NCBI GenBank assembly: GCA_016169945.1 | Contig: JADLSH010000271.1 | Coordinates: 434,001 to 498,000 of the forward strand | Source: Trachythela sp. YZ-2020 | Lineage: Eukaryota > Cnidaria > Anthozoa > Malacalcyonacea > Clavulariidae | Direction of reading: 5' to 3' | Length of the DNA: 64,000 nt | Shown here: positions 12,820-23,687 of the stretch, piece by piece | Layout of the letters: every line of letters starts with the position of its first letter | How positions within the stretch are numbered: the first letter of the stretch is position 1 | Made by a program: the position numbers and the translations under genes | Notes under the pieces: generated by a model | What the model was told of the DNA's origin: nothing | What the model saw: the letters and a program-made list of their open reading frames with translations, nothing else | Database searches by the model: none

Positions 12820-13316
12820 TATATGATGGCTATGGTAATGAGAACTGCATAACATGATGATTTCCATACACGCAGCCGAGATCAAAATATCATTTGAGAT
12901 TCTATTTATATATTTGGATGCATGTCTGTGTCCGTCAGACGCCACTAAAACGCCGCCGGTATGCCGACAATGCTCTGTACGGCATCAACGGTGAACTTTG
13001 TAACGTACAAACTTCTAGACGTCTTTATTCGATACTTTCGAAGCCAGATGGCATGGAATGATTTTATTGTAATATTTTTTCATTTTCTCAGATATAAACT
13101 ATAAACATTTCCCCCTGAAGTTTACAAAAACATGGCTCCACATTAGATCATGCCTACAAGTTATAAAAACCAAAGTTTTGCGGGGCCTTTAGATGATAGA
13201 TTTAATATTTACGTGTGATGGCATTAAGTGTGTTTTTTAGCGCTTATTGCTTAACCCTTCCCGTCTGGCTTCAAAATATAAAATTTGGAACCGTGATGGA
13301 GCCCCACTGTCCCCTC

Positions 13317-13823
13317 TAGTCGGCCGGCCAAGATATCAAAAAGCGCCTCTAAAAACGTTTGATGGCAACTTCGTGTTAGAAGCTGGCAACAAACATATTC
13401 ATACTCGGATAGATGTAGAGAAAAAGGTTTGAGTTGTTGCCAAGCCGGAAAATGAATTTTTAAGTGAAAAATCGAGAGTTTTTAGGCCGCCTTCCCGCAA
13501 CGTCGCGGCAAGTAAACTTCAAACGATTGCCGAAAATTACGTTGCTATGCTACAAGTTTCTTTGCTCTGATTGGTCATCAATAGCGCTCGCCTAATTAGT
13601 CGACCAATGAGCGAACGTAAACGCGTGTGCATTTCTGGTTTTTGTATTCACGATGTAAACAAACTGAGAAGACCGAGGAACAAACTTGCAAAATCTTACG
13701 ATTTCAGCGATATTTAGGTAAGATTTTTCGTGTTAAAGCCATATATATTCCGTAAACATATTGTACTTTGTTCAGTGACACTGATTTGGCCCTTGTGTGT
13801 CAAATTTATTTTATTCTTGTGCC
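13317..13823. repeat. Left long terminal inverted repeat of the 9.1-kb transposon
   Basis: Pairs with 21971-22463. Landmarks seen on both sides are TTTTTAGGCCGCCTTCCCGC, TTGCTCTGATTGGTCAT and GACACTGA(T/C)TTGGCC. The outermost 16 bp are nearly identical to the tips of the 712-bp element at 30647-31358. Confidence 0.8.
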
Positions 13824-14576
13824 AAAATTCTTCGTACTTCTTCTGACCTTATTTAGTTAGATTCTATACTTGTCTAGTACTTGTCTTTATAGGATATTTG
13901 AGTGTTCGTAGTTGTCTAGATTAATAAATACAATCTAATTCACGGATTACAGCTAATAGAAAATATACACAACTGATATATTTTGCCGTAAACTTCGTGC
14001 GATTATATATTAAGAAACGCACATAATTTCAAGGCTATATGTATTTCAATTGCCGGCCATATAAAATCCATAAAGCAACTTGGAGTTAACTAGATTTGGC
14101 CAGCGTTACTCTATAATTTTGAGGAAAACAACTATTACAGGCTAATTTGAACTAAAAGCTGGCTTTATAAAAGTCTATACTGTACAAGACTGTCAAAAAA
14201 GAATACAATATAAATTGACAGGAGCAGGTCATTGGCATTACCATGCAAGCATGCACAGTGTCAGTGATTATTATTCTAGTAAGTTGTGCTACAGTAGATT
14301 GGAAAATATGATATTTTGTTGACCTAACTCTTAAACATGACAGAGGCGGAATCTTTATATTACAAAATTTAGACAGAATAAAGTCACACATGAATTCAAC
14401 CCTACTAAACTCACAAATAAATTGCATTGACTTCATGAACCCAACTAATTTGGAATGTATTACAAAAAAAATGTATGTGAATGTTTTGCAAAAGAAACGC
14501 CGATGATATTGCTGCAAATGTCTACCAAATCTTTGTTTATGTTTGACCATACTAACATCGATAATAGAGAATATTA

Positions 14577-14935
14577 CATGGTTGCGCGGAAATATGGAAA
14601 TTATTTCGAGTATTGAAGAGAATATTGCTCACGAGTGAGCGTAGCGAACGAGTGAGCAATATTCTCTTCAACACGAGAAATAAATTCCATATTTCCAAGC
14701 AACCATGTACTATTCTGTTTATTTTATAAACAAATTATAAACAAACGACAATTCATATAGAAACTCAAAACAAATATGTAAATAGTACACAAATAGTAAT
14801 AGGTTTTTTATTGGCTTGCAAAAATGATATTTTCACACGTAAAAATATCGTATTTTTTACGTGTGTTTAAATACGGTTTTTCTCAGTGGCATAAAACTCT
14901 ATATAACACTTATGTTTATACAGGTTTATATAATA
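14577..14935 (+). repeat. Dispersed repeat, copy 2, nested in the transposon's left end
   Basis: Partner of 3468-3737 in opposite orientation. It starts with a ~130-bp hairpin (CATGGTTGCGCGGAAATATG pairing with CATATTTCCAAGCAACCATG; inner loop arms TATTGCTCACGAGTGAGC / GAACGAGTGAGCAATATTCT). The match to copy 1 then continues to about 14930. It interrupts the transposon's left inverted arm, so it inserted later. Confidence 0.75.
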
Positions 14936-15185
14936 AAATATATTATAATTTAGCATTTATTTTTGTAAATTTTCAGCACTCAATATATAATTTGATTCTG
15001 GCTGTATTTAAAGATAATCTACAGTCCGGTTTGCGCATATGCGGGAGTCTTGTTTACATTTTGTGTTTATAAACACATTCTAATATTCTTACACTAAGTA
15101 TTACATTCGTCATATAATCACATGCTTTCATCACTACACCAAAATTATGAATTTGATACTTTTGTTATGCAAATAAAATGTAAAT

Positions 15186-16951
15186 ATGAATGATAGTTTT
15201 CAATTGGATGACCTTGAAAGATTTGAAATTGAGCAGGCGGCTGTTGTTCCGAACTCAGATGACATATCAAATTGCTCTTGTCGTGGATTGTGTCTTAGAG
15301 ATAGCGGAAGGAGTGCATGCCCATGCAAGAGTGTCGGCCATTATTGTTCGTCCGTATGTCATGCAAACCAATTCTCAGGGGCTTGTATGAACCTTGTATT
15401 CTCAGGGGCTTGTATGTTCCCAACAGGAACTTGTTTGGAAAGCGACTCTGATTCCGATAACAGCGAGGATAATAAAAGCGATAACTCTGATGTGTCAATG
15501 AGACCGGTAAGTGAACTATAAAATGTAATTTTACTAAACAAATTTTATACAATCCACCACTTCAGCTGTGTACACGACTCAAAATTGTTCAAAATTATAC
15601 AATATTCAATTGAAACTCCGGCCCCAGACACTTAAGATAGGGCGGGGAAATTAACATTTCAACAGTGTTAAATCACTGGTATTTTCCCCGCTACCCTGGG
15701 AATATTAGCTGTTAAAGATCCCAGCCTTTTTAGCCCCAATCACCAATTGAAGATCATCATTGAAGATCATGATTGAAGATCATTAAAGTGTATAAACATG
15801 TTTTATTCGCAACATGAGAATAAAGTGCTATTGTACATTACTAGTGCATTACTGTGTCTAAAAATTATCAAACTTTTAGGATACTTCAAGTGCTGATGAG
15901 AGCTTTACTGATATAAGAAAAAGCAGTGCTAGGGGAAGAAGTCGAGGTCCTGGCAGGAATAGAAGAGCCCGTGGGCGTGGAAGACCTTATTCTCGGGGAC
16001 GAGGAAGGGCAAAACCACAAGAAAACTTGGAAAAAACTGGAGAGCATTCAGGGCTAGGTCCTCGGGGAAGAATGGCCCAAACTCAAAGAAAGTCAGGAAG
16101 AGGAAGATCTCGTGGTCGTGGCAGAGGAGGGTTGGTGCCTGAGGAAAGTGCTGAAGCTAGACAGGCTGCCCAGGAGAATCAGTTGCAGGTACTGGTTGTA
16201 TCATATATTGTTTGCATGAGGTGAACAGATGATGAACAATTGGTTGCTAAATAGTATGCAAAAAATTTTGTTGTTAGGATTTAGTGCTCAACCTCCCACA
16301 TGCTGTGCTGCAGCAATTAGCACTGGAATTATTAAGACGGCAACCAGACGTCTACATGGATTTAGTAAATGGAGAAATCCCAAACCAACCACCACAACAA
16401 GCAGACCCAGGCAGACCCCCAAACCAACCACCCCCAGCTGATCAACAACCCCCAAACCAACCACACCTAGATCAACCACCCCTAGTTCAACCGCCCCCAG
16501 ACCAACCACCCCCAGTTGATCAACAACCCCCAAACCAACCACACCTAGATCAACCACTCCCAGAGCAACCACCCCTAGACCATCCAAATGAAGTTCCAGC
16601 CTGGTGTTATTGTGGTGCATGCAGGCCCATGCCTACGCAAACTGAGAACAAGTGTTGTTGTAAAAGAAGAATGCAATGCATGACAACTATGCCACTTTTC
16701 CAACATATAGTACTTGATGCAAATGTATTAGAGATACAGATGAGGTATCGAGAGGATATACTTGCAATGGCTCACCACAGAAATAACGAGAACTTTCGAC
16801 ATGCTGCCTATCGGCAGTTTTGCTGTGGCAGCATGGGAAATTGGGCAAAGGTGACCGTAGGGTTGTGCCGAGCTGTTGTGTCCTTGCAATACGTGCAAGG
16901 TATCCTTCTGCTAATGGATTTTACGTAGGGTTTCGCCCTGCAAGACTATGA
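15186..16951 (+). pseudogene. Transposon-borne Cys-rich / RGG / P2X7 ballast-like protein, one frameshift
   Basis: Three exons are 15186-15506, 15880-16188 and 16278-16951, all GT/AG in phase 0. Order of parts: an N-terminal CXC-like cysteine cluster ('CSCRGLC...CPCKSVGHYCSSVCH', residues ~30-60), an acidic Ser/Asp tract, an Arg-Gly-rich second exon, a Pro-rich tandem repeat (QPPNQPHLDQPP-type, four rounds), then a zinc-binding module 'WCYCGACRPMPT' with a CCC cluster and 'FRHAAYRQF'. The last part matches the C-terminal ballast domain of P2X7 receptors as I recall it, where it binds zinc in the cytosol. After 'AYRQF' (about 16818-16822) the frame breaks: the family's downstream pattern continues in another frame to TGA at 16949-16951, as expected of a 1-nt deletion. 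There is no P2X channel part. It may be an accessory DNA- or RNA-binding protein of the transposon (inference). Confidence 0.75.
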
Positions 16952-17067
16952 CTTTTGTTAGACATCTATATTTAGCTGGTGCCATTATTTTTATTTCAGG
17001 CACATCTCTACTATCACAGAATAAGATATACAGAAACAAATTTTTATGTGAGACTTCTGGTTAATTT

Positions 17068-20000
17068 TTATTCTGTAGTAAATCTTGATTTGTGTTCTGA
17101 CAAAAGCTGCTGCACTGTTGGTCGGGGTATGATAGCAATGTTTGCTGCAATATTACGGGGATCTTCTGCAGACCTGACAATTCTCTGATCAACTCGACCA
17201 GGGACACTTGCACGAGTTTGAAAAATCTGCACCAACAAATCTGGAATGTAGCTGTATGCCTTTGGCTTCAACAATGCAACAGGTCTCCATCGTTTTGTTT
17301 TCTTACTGTATTGTGCACGATATCTAAATTAACATTAATATTGTACAGTGAGATGCTTTGTGTTATGCAGTAATGAGGCTCTTCACTCTAAACTAACCTA
17401 ACTTTACAATGTTCCCTGTTTCATTTATATTCTGTATTACCATGTTTCCTACACTTTTCTTATTGTGTTCCTGTGTTACAACCACAAAATTTGCATTGTT
17501 CCTCAGAAACTCCGTAGAAAAGAATTTTTTTGTTTTGACAAATAAAACTTTCAGTTTGGAAAGTCGGTGGTTTTGTGTTCTTCATTAATTTCTTATACAA
17601 TTTTTTTGCTTGCAACTAGCAAGATGATTTTTTAATTTGGTCACAAAAAATTTCATCTTGGCCCAGCACACATATAGGTAAACATAGTTAATATATACTA
17701 TATTAACTATGGTGTAAAGTATAATGACCTATTTTGCAACTCAAATTTGTACCTTGGTGTACCATCAGCAGTTGTTGCAATTTCTCGATTCCTATGCATG
17801 TTGAAATCAATGGCTGCCAGTTGGTTACGAAGTTTGTAACCTACAAATCTAAAATTTTTTGAAACAAAAAAATCATGTATAAGATATTGGGTATACTATC
17901 ATTTTTATTATTTAATAAATAAAGTTGTGTATATGTTTAGGCCCGGGCATGAACTAAACATTTGTACTTACGAATAAGAATGACGCTTGGGACAATACAT
18001 TAAAAGATTGTTGTGAAAAGATTCCAGGAATCCAGTATGTCTGCAAAGTAAAAAGTATTTTGGAATAATGCACTTCATATGATCAATGCAAGTGCACTTA
18101 CTGTACATCTACATGAAAAAAATATATTGTCAGATAATTGGAAGAATTATAAAACAAATTAAACAAACCTAAAGTTAGTATAGTATGGCAAAGTGTTTAG
18201 GAATCGTTTGTCCATCATGATTTTTGTCAAAGCATTATGGGCAGAAGAATTTTTTTTTAACCAAGGCTTGTCTCTTTCTGCTGTTAATGGAGCATGAGCG
18301 CATTTGCCCTGCGCTTTCCCTTCATCCAAAATCCAGGAATGCTCGTTAACTACGTGATGAAGAAGACCAATCCAAACATCCTATTAATAAAATATAGAGT
18401 TTATAATCAACTATCTATTAACACATTCAGCTGTAGCGCTTTCCCCTTGACAGGTATGTGGCCCTGATACAGTAAGACATGTACATGTAACTAGAGTGTG
18501 AAAATAGGTAAAACAACTAAAGAAGGGTACATTGTGATTTAAATAAAAATAACAACTTACTTTAAGGTCATCAACATTTCCCGCACTGGTCCTACTAGAA
18601 TACCAGAAGTGATTGCGAACAGCACCACTCCATAAAGATAAGTCTTCATTTCCTTTCTCACGTGCAGCCTATAATTCAATATATAATTCAGTTTATTTTA
18701 TTGTAAATGTATCACATTAACAAATTTCTATTCTGATAATTACAATGACACCTTTACACTACAACACTCATATTAGTTACTTTCTTGGAAATGTTTTTAG
18801 CTCCATGCCATATGTCTCTTTGATGTTTAATAGCCTGATATTTTGGTGAGTTTTCTGGAAATGTAAGAGAAACACATTTATTTAATAGGAAATACCACAA
18901 AGGGAATTTAGACAGTTAGGCAATGCATTTTAGCAATAAACACAACAAGATGTAATGCACCATGATTTCCTATTTTACTTGGATGAGCTAGAGAAGACTA
19001 TTACATCTTAATAGGCAGTGACAAAGCTAGCCATGAAAAACCTATTTCAAGAAGTTCATAATAACATACTCATAAGAGCACCAATCTCCAAGTGACCATC
19101 AGTGACAACTTCCTTTATCACGATCTTTGAAGTTAAAATTTCATCCAGCCCCCTCTCAAAGCCAATCCGTTCCATGTTGGGACTTTTCCTTCCTTCCACC
19201 TCTCTCACATCAACAATATTCATGTTAAGTATTGTCTGTGTCTCCATGTCTGTAAAGGAGTAGGTACAATATTGCGCACAATGTCCTGGCGAATCATTAC
19301 GTCCATCCGAGCTAAGCAAAATGTCTTGTCCCTCTCGCTCATCCCACAAGGAACTTTTCATACTCTTCCAATATTTATCGACTGCAGGCGCTATATACAA
19401 ATTCTGATACTGGTTGAAAAGACTCTGTGAGAAGTATTTCAAATTTATTATTCGAAATAAAAGCCAACTTTCGTAAAGAATTTCCTGAAAGAGCAATAGC
19501 TGATGCCAACAGTAGCTTCCCAGCTCTTAATCCTTCACATTTAGGCTGTGAAGACCATCTTCCTCCAAAGTGGCCACTACTACAACGCCAAGATACAATA
19601 AAACATGTCCCAGAAAATGTTTTCCGATAGTCTAAGCGTTTTCCACAACTCGATACTTTGCACTTCAAACCATGAATTTGATACAGGAGTTCAAGTAATC
19701 TGTCACAGTAGGTTATGCATTTGTCAGCCTGAACAGCACTTTGTGGGTCTACATTTGTCTTAGATGATTCTTTTCCACTATCCATTTCTGGTTCCTTGCT
19801 ATCTTTATCATCAGGATCAAGGTCATATCCACCTATTATCGTATTGAACACATCATCAACAAGAGATGTCTTTTCCAGGTCATCCACATTCATTCTAACA
19901 AAGTATAAATATGTAGAAAGGAAATTAAATTTAGGTACTCTGTAAAACTCCAAATGATTTTACTGTGTTCATTGGTATCATGGATTGTAAGGGTGGATGT

Positions 20001-21800
20001 GCAGACTTAGCTTATATACAGTAAGGTTTCTAAAATAAATATATCAGCTCATATATATATATGTTATACTCACTGTAAAACTTCAGAAAGTGGTGGTGGT
20101 ATACTGAAACTGTCTTTTGAAGGCATTTCTGTGGCTGTTAGGGTTTCATCTTCTCGACTGGTATCAACAACAGGTGGATATTTAGATCTAGAGAAAAAAC
20201 CAACAGTGCTACTTCTCATTATTTGGCACATGCAGCAATCGCTGATTCACTGTCCTGTATAAGGCAAAGGATCTAACTTTGCTTAGCCTAGCAGCATTGC
20301 ACCAAACTTTGCTTTATTACCATGTATAATGAAAGATTTATTATAGAAGAAGTGTCAGGCTTTAATGGTTAACCAGGTTATTTGGCCAAATATTAACCTG
20401 TTTGGCTGCAGTGCATCAATGCTTTATTATAATATTGTTAAAAATTTACTTGTCAAGGGGAAAGGGTTAGGTGTTAATCAATGGGTTAAACCATTATCTA
20501 GACTCAAGACTATCCCCTTGACAAGTAAAATCATCTGGCATTAGACATAGTAATAGAATAGATTAGGGTGCATTGCCAGTCAATGGGATCAGATATAAAT
20601 ACTCACTGGAAAACTTCAGAAAGTGATGGTGGTAGACCGAAACTGTCTTTTGAAGGCATTTCTGTGGCTGCTTGGGTTTCATCTTCTTTTTCGAATTCTG
20701 TGGCTGTTAGGGTTTCATCTTCTTTTTCTGAAGCTATAAGGGTTTCTTTCTCTTGACAGACATGAACAGCAGGTGAATTTTGGGAACTACAGAAATATTA
20801 AAATGTGTAACCATCTCCAACCCAGAAAAGGGCAGAAATTCAGAATGGCAATAAACTGGCACTCAAAATTTGCTTTTATCTGTTGACTGCAGGGAATGTG
20901 TTCACTTTCATTGCCTTGCCAAAAAAGTCAAGGGAATAGTGATTGAATCACTCTTTATTATTGGCAACTGCCATATATACATAATATAACCAGACACAAT
21001 GAGGCTGTTAGGTTGAAAGCAATAAACATGGTACAAGTCCCCACATAAATAATAAAACATTTACTATTTCATCAAAATGAAATCGATACAGATCATGCAG
21101 AACGCATACCTCTCTAGCAGTATTGGGTTGCATTCTGTTTCATATGCCAAGCATCTACGTTTTAAGGGAAGCTGCTCTGAGTCAGACCTTGTTATACTCT
21201 CAGTACTCTGTGAACTTCTCTTTATAGATAGTGGTGTAGAAGTCATTACTGTTGACAATAAAATGATATAAAATAGGTTTCAGAATTACAAAAACGTAAA
21301 ACAAATATAATTATATTCTCGATCGTCATGAAATATCAAAAGTATACTCACATGGAGCCGATGTCGCTTCCGGACAAGGTGATGAAATTTGTGTATTTGT
21401 CAAAAGATGATGTTGTTCTAATATTGCCATATTCATATCTTCATATAAATTGTCTACAGTTTGAGTGCAGACTTCGCTGACTTCTTTCCTGTAAATTGTA
21501 TTAATATATATACATTTATAATTCGCAATGCTCTAAGCAAACAAGTAGTTAACAATTTTATAAATATTTTTACCTTGTCATACAAAAATTATCAAGAAGC
21601 GCGGCGGCCAACTCTTTGTCAGTTTTCAAGCCAAGTTCGATTAGCAGCGTCCTCCATCTTTCGAAATGCTCAAAAAGATATATCTTAGTAGCGTCCCTTC
21701 GTGCATAATAAGGTTTTCTTCTTGTTTCTTTTGCTACTTTGGAAGATTTGCTGGGACATGATTGCTTAGTTTGTTCGGCTTCACTCGTGCCTTCCTCCAT
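17068..21800 (-). pseudogene. DDE transposase, 12 exons, ~811 aa, one frameshift
   Basis: Exons, 5' to 3': 21800-21574, 21488-21352, 21248-21110, 20786-20607, 20187-20074, 19894-19070, 18854-18781, 18668-18561, 18380-18169, 18040-17972, 17848-17753, 17323-17068. Every junction is GT/AG with matching phase. Exons 1-5 are an acidic/basic N-terminus; exons 4 and 5 share a duplicated block. Exon 6 has a Cys/His segment (CKVSSCGKRLDY...CSSGHFGGRW) and then 'SSDGRNDSPGHC' (first Asp, 19305-19307) and 'VVTDGHLEIG' (second Asp). Exon 7 has 'RDIWHGAKN'; exon 10 has 'TGFLESFHN' (candidate catalytic Glu, ~residue 678). This order fits RNaseH-fold DDE transposases of Kolobok type. Near 19440-19455 the frame shifts by one base inside exon 6, consistent with a 1-nt insertion or a 2-nt loss. 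The rest is intact, so decay is recent. Confidence 0.8.
20448..20530. repeat. Small hairpin in transposase intron 4
   Basis: ACTTGTCAAGGGGA at the left is the exact reverse complement of TCCCCTTGACAAGT at the right, about 80 bp apart. It lies between transposase exons 4 and 5 and is non-coding. Confidence 0.6.
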
Positions 21801-21970
21801 ATTGTTTATAACTTTATAGTATAAGCCGGCCGCGATTCACTCGATGGCATGGGCACTAGTTATTGTTTATGAGGTGGAGTCCCCTCAAAACAAAAAACTC
21901 CTCATGCGCAAACCGGACTGTAGATTATCTTTAAACATTGAAAAATACTTGACAAAATAGTCAAAGTATT

Positions 21971-22463
21971 GGCACAACAATAAAATAAATTTGACACACT
22001 ATGGCCAAGTCAGTGTCGCTGAATGAAGTACAATATGTTTATGGAGTGTATATGGCTTTAACACGAAAAAAGTTACCTAAATATCGCTGAAATCGTAAAA
22101 TTTTGCAAGTTATTCCCTCGATCTTCTCAGTTTGTTTATGTCGTGATTACAAAAACCGGAAGTGCACACACTTTTACGTTCGCTCATTGGTCGACTAATT
22201 AAGCGAACGTTATTGATGACCAATCAGAGCAAAGAAACTTGTAGCATAGCAACGTAATTTTCGGCAATCGTTTGAAGTTTAGTTGAAGTTGCGGGAAGGC
22301 GGCCTAAAAACTCTCGATTTTTCACTTAAAAATTCATTTTTCGGCTTGGCAACAACTCGAACCTTTTTCTCTACATCTATCTGAGTATGAATATGTTTGT
22401 TGCCAGCTTCTAACACGAAGTTGCCATCAACTTGCACCGTTCGATAGCTTGGCCGGCCGACTA
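21971..22463. repeat. Right long terminal inverted repeat of the 9.1-kb transposon
   Basis: Reverse complement of 13317-13823 with scattered substitutions and small indels. It ends at CCGGCCGACTA, followed by the CTC duplication. The transposase start codon (21800) is just inside it, so this arm likely carries the transposase promoter (inference). Confidence 0.8.
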
Positions 22464-22508
22464 CTCGTTTTCAAGCGACTGTTTGAGTCACAAAATTAAA
22501 TACAGTGT

Positions 22509-22511
<3 letters not shown>

Positions 22512-22550
<39 letters not shown>
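22512..22550. repeat. (AT)n microsatellite, left of ribozyme unit
   Basis: Uninterrupted AT/TA dinucleotides for about 30 bp, then ATAATATATA. Together with 22715-22751 it brackets the ribozyme-bearing unit. Confidence 0.9.
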
Positions 22551-22713
22551 GTCAAATCTGCAGACATGCATGTTTCGCCGTTCAACGGCTCGTCAGTGCA
22601 GCTTGTAACGCAGTCTAGATGCGAGTGACTTCGTATTTATACACCATACTCTTGCCCTCACCAAGCGCATGTGGTACAATACTCGGACACATGCGCATCC
22701 AGACATGCGTGAA

Positions 22714-22714
<1 letters not shown>
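22551..22714 (-). other. Retrozyme-like unit bearing a hammerhead ribozyme
   Basis: About 160 bp lies exactly between two AT microsatellites. Read on the minus strand it begins CTTCACGCATGTCTGG, which resembles the cleavage-site segment GCATGTCTGCAG of the ribozyme further on. The unit may therefore be slightly more than one monomer of a tandem ribozyme repeat. It has no ORF. Small retrotransposed circular-RNA elements (retrozymes) with type I hammerheads are known in metazoans; whether this is one or a Penelope fragment is open. Confidence 0.55.
22558..22601 (-). ncRNA. Hammerhead ribozyme (type I), self-cleaving motif
   Basis: The minus strand reads CTGCA-CTGACGA-GCCGT-TGA-ACGGC-GAAA-CATGCATGTC-TGCAG. 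All core positions are present: CUGANGA, a perfect 5-bp stem II (GCCGU/ACGGC, loop UGA) with the canonical first G-C pair, GAAA, a 3-bp stem III (ACA/UGU, loop UGCA), and a GUC cleavage triplet. Stem I (CUGCA/UGCAG) is 5 bp and open, making it type I. Short stem III is typical of retroelement hammerheads that act as dimers. Confidence 0.85.

Positions 22715-22751
<37 letters not shown>
22715..22751. repeat. (TA)n microsatellite, right of ribozyme unit
   Basis: About 36 bp of uninterrupted TA dinucleotides. The next bases (TTACAAAAAGGTTGTCGCA) recur in reverse complement near 27526-27543, beside another TA tract and next to the Penelope-like copies. Confidence 0.85.
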
Positions 22752-22753
<2 letters not shown>

Positions 22754-23342
22754 CCGTTTACAAAAAGGTTGTCGCAAGGCAGATAGATAGACAGAAAGGA
22801 ATTCTCATTATAGATGCAAATAAGCATTACTTCCGCTTACACATATTAAATGGCTCAAAATTACATATTTTAGCCGGGGGTCGACTTTAATCTGCTCATA
22901 TGTCGGTATCAGTATATAAAAACTGGATATGTTTTCACCTTTTTTATATTAGTTTTAAATACACGCCACCTAGCAATCGCAGAATTATTAAAAACTCCTT
23001 TGCCTGGCTTTGGGTTTAATGTAAACTATTTTGCTGTCTATATATAATATATAAGCATCACGGCTGCATGAAATGTTTGCTCCACTAAGGAGAAGTCGAA
23101 AAGGAATTTAACAATGACATCTATAGCTGTTCAACGGCATGCTGTTGAAATATCGAGTCTCCCTAAAATATTTGTTTTCTGTTTACGCGCACGAATGTTA
23201 GGTTTTAGCTTGTTGTTGTTTACTCGAATACTGCACCACCATGCCGTTGCCTACTTGCCTCTGGCGTAAGAACTTAAATTAGCTTGAGACTGTTCTTAAA
23301 CTAACGATATTTAGTAATGTAAGTTTGGTATATGATACACAC

Positions 23343-23645
23343 TGTAAAAACGGATTGGTTAAAATAACGAATTTAAATTGGTTGTCTCAGATGCATTATT
23401 TGACCAGGCCTGCTCTGGGACGGTAACTCGCCTTAACTCGCCGCGATTTAAGGCGATTTAAGGCGAGTTAAGGCGAGTTGAGGTCCCAGAGCAGGCCTTT
23501 GACCAATATTTTATTGGTTAAAACAACCAAAAATTTGGTTATTTTAACCAATATTTCGGTTGTTTTGACCAAATAGTATTAGTAAAAAAGAATGCATCTG
23601 AGACAACCAATTTAATTTGGTTATTTTAACCAATCCGTTTTTACA
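23343..23645. mobile_element. MITE with TGTAAAAACGGATTGG tips
   Basis: The left arm TGTAAAAACGGATTGGTTAA continues through GGTTGTCTCAGATGCATT and is mirrored on the right by AATGCATCTGAGACAACC ... CCAATCCGTTTTTACA. The interior repeats 'TTGGTTA(T/A)TTTAACCAA' motifs. It contains a second, 91-bp element. No clear target duplication is seen. Confidence 0.75.
23407..23497. mobile_element. 91-bp MITE nested in another MITE, 8-bp target duplication
   Basis: Perfect 15-bp tips GGCCTGCTCTGGGAC / GTCCCAGAGCAGGCC, with TTTGACCA on both sides (23399-23406, 23498-23505). The interior is a GGCGAGTTAA/TTAACTCGCC palindrome. The 8-bp duplication suggests the hAT, P or Mutator group. Confidence 0.85.
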
Positions 23646-23687
23646 TAGACTATAGTCTATACTGTTTATATAGACTATAGTCTATAC

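Larger units (their letters stand above)
10405..13316. other. Gene-poor spacer upstream of the ammonium transporter
   Basis: AT-rich sequence separating the transporter's start codon from the 9.1-kb transposon. It must contain the transporter promoter and 5' UTR, but no single motif stands out enough to place it. It holds the MITE at 11241-11560, a 9-bp minisatellite at 12153-12216 and an hAT-like MITE at 12655-12819. No protein-like ORF is seen. Confidence 0.5.
13317..22463. mobile_element. 9.1-kb DDE DNA transposon with long TIRs and 3-bp target duplication
   Basis: The element begins TAGTCGGCCGGCCAAG and ends CTTGGCCGGCCGACTA. CTC sits on both outer sides (13314-13316, 22464-22466). Inverted arms run 13317-13823 and 21971-22463, and a further shared block (AAAGATAATCTACAGTCCGG at about 15010 and, in reverse, 21915) shows the left arm was split by later insertions. 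Inside are two convergent genes 116 bp apart: a P2X7-ballast-like protein (+) and a DDE transposase (-). The DDE motif order resembles Kolobok transposases, but Kolobok duplicates TTAA, so superfamily placement is open. Both genes have a frameshift, so this copy is probably inactive. Confidence 0.85.

Noticed and set aside
13317..13332. TTAA duplication expected for a Kolobok-type transposon
   Set aside because: Neither border has TTAA; CTC is the only matching flank.
16288..16620. 110-codon minus-strand frame rich in Val/Gly/Leu
   Set aside because: Antisense of the proline repeat in the P2X7-like gene.
19430..19475. A ~44-bp intron instead of a frameshift in transposase exon 6
   Set aside because: A CAG acceptor exists, but the only donor would give an intron far shorter than any other in the gene and would remove conserved residues.
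22615..22890. Overlapping open frames with Tyr-Ile repeats on both strands
   Set aside because: They translate the TA microsatellite only.
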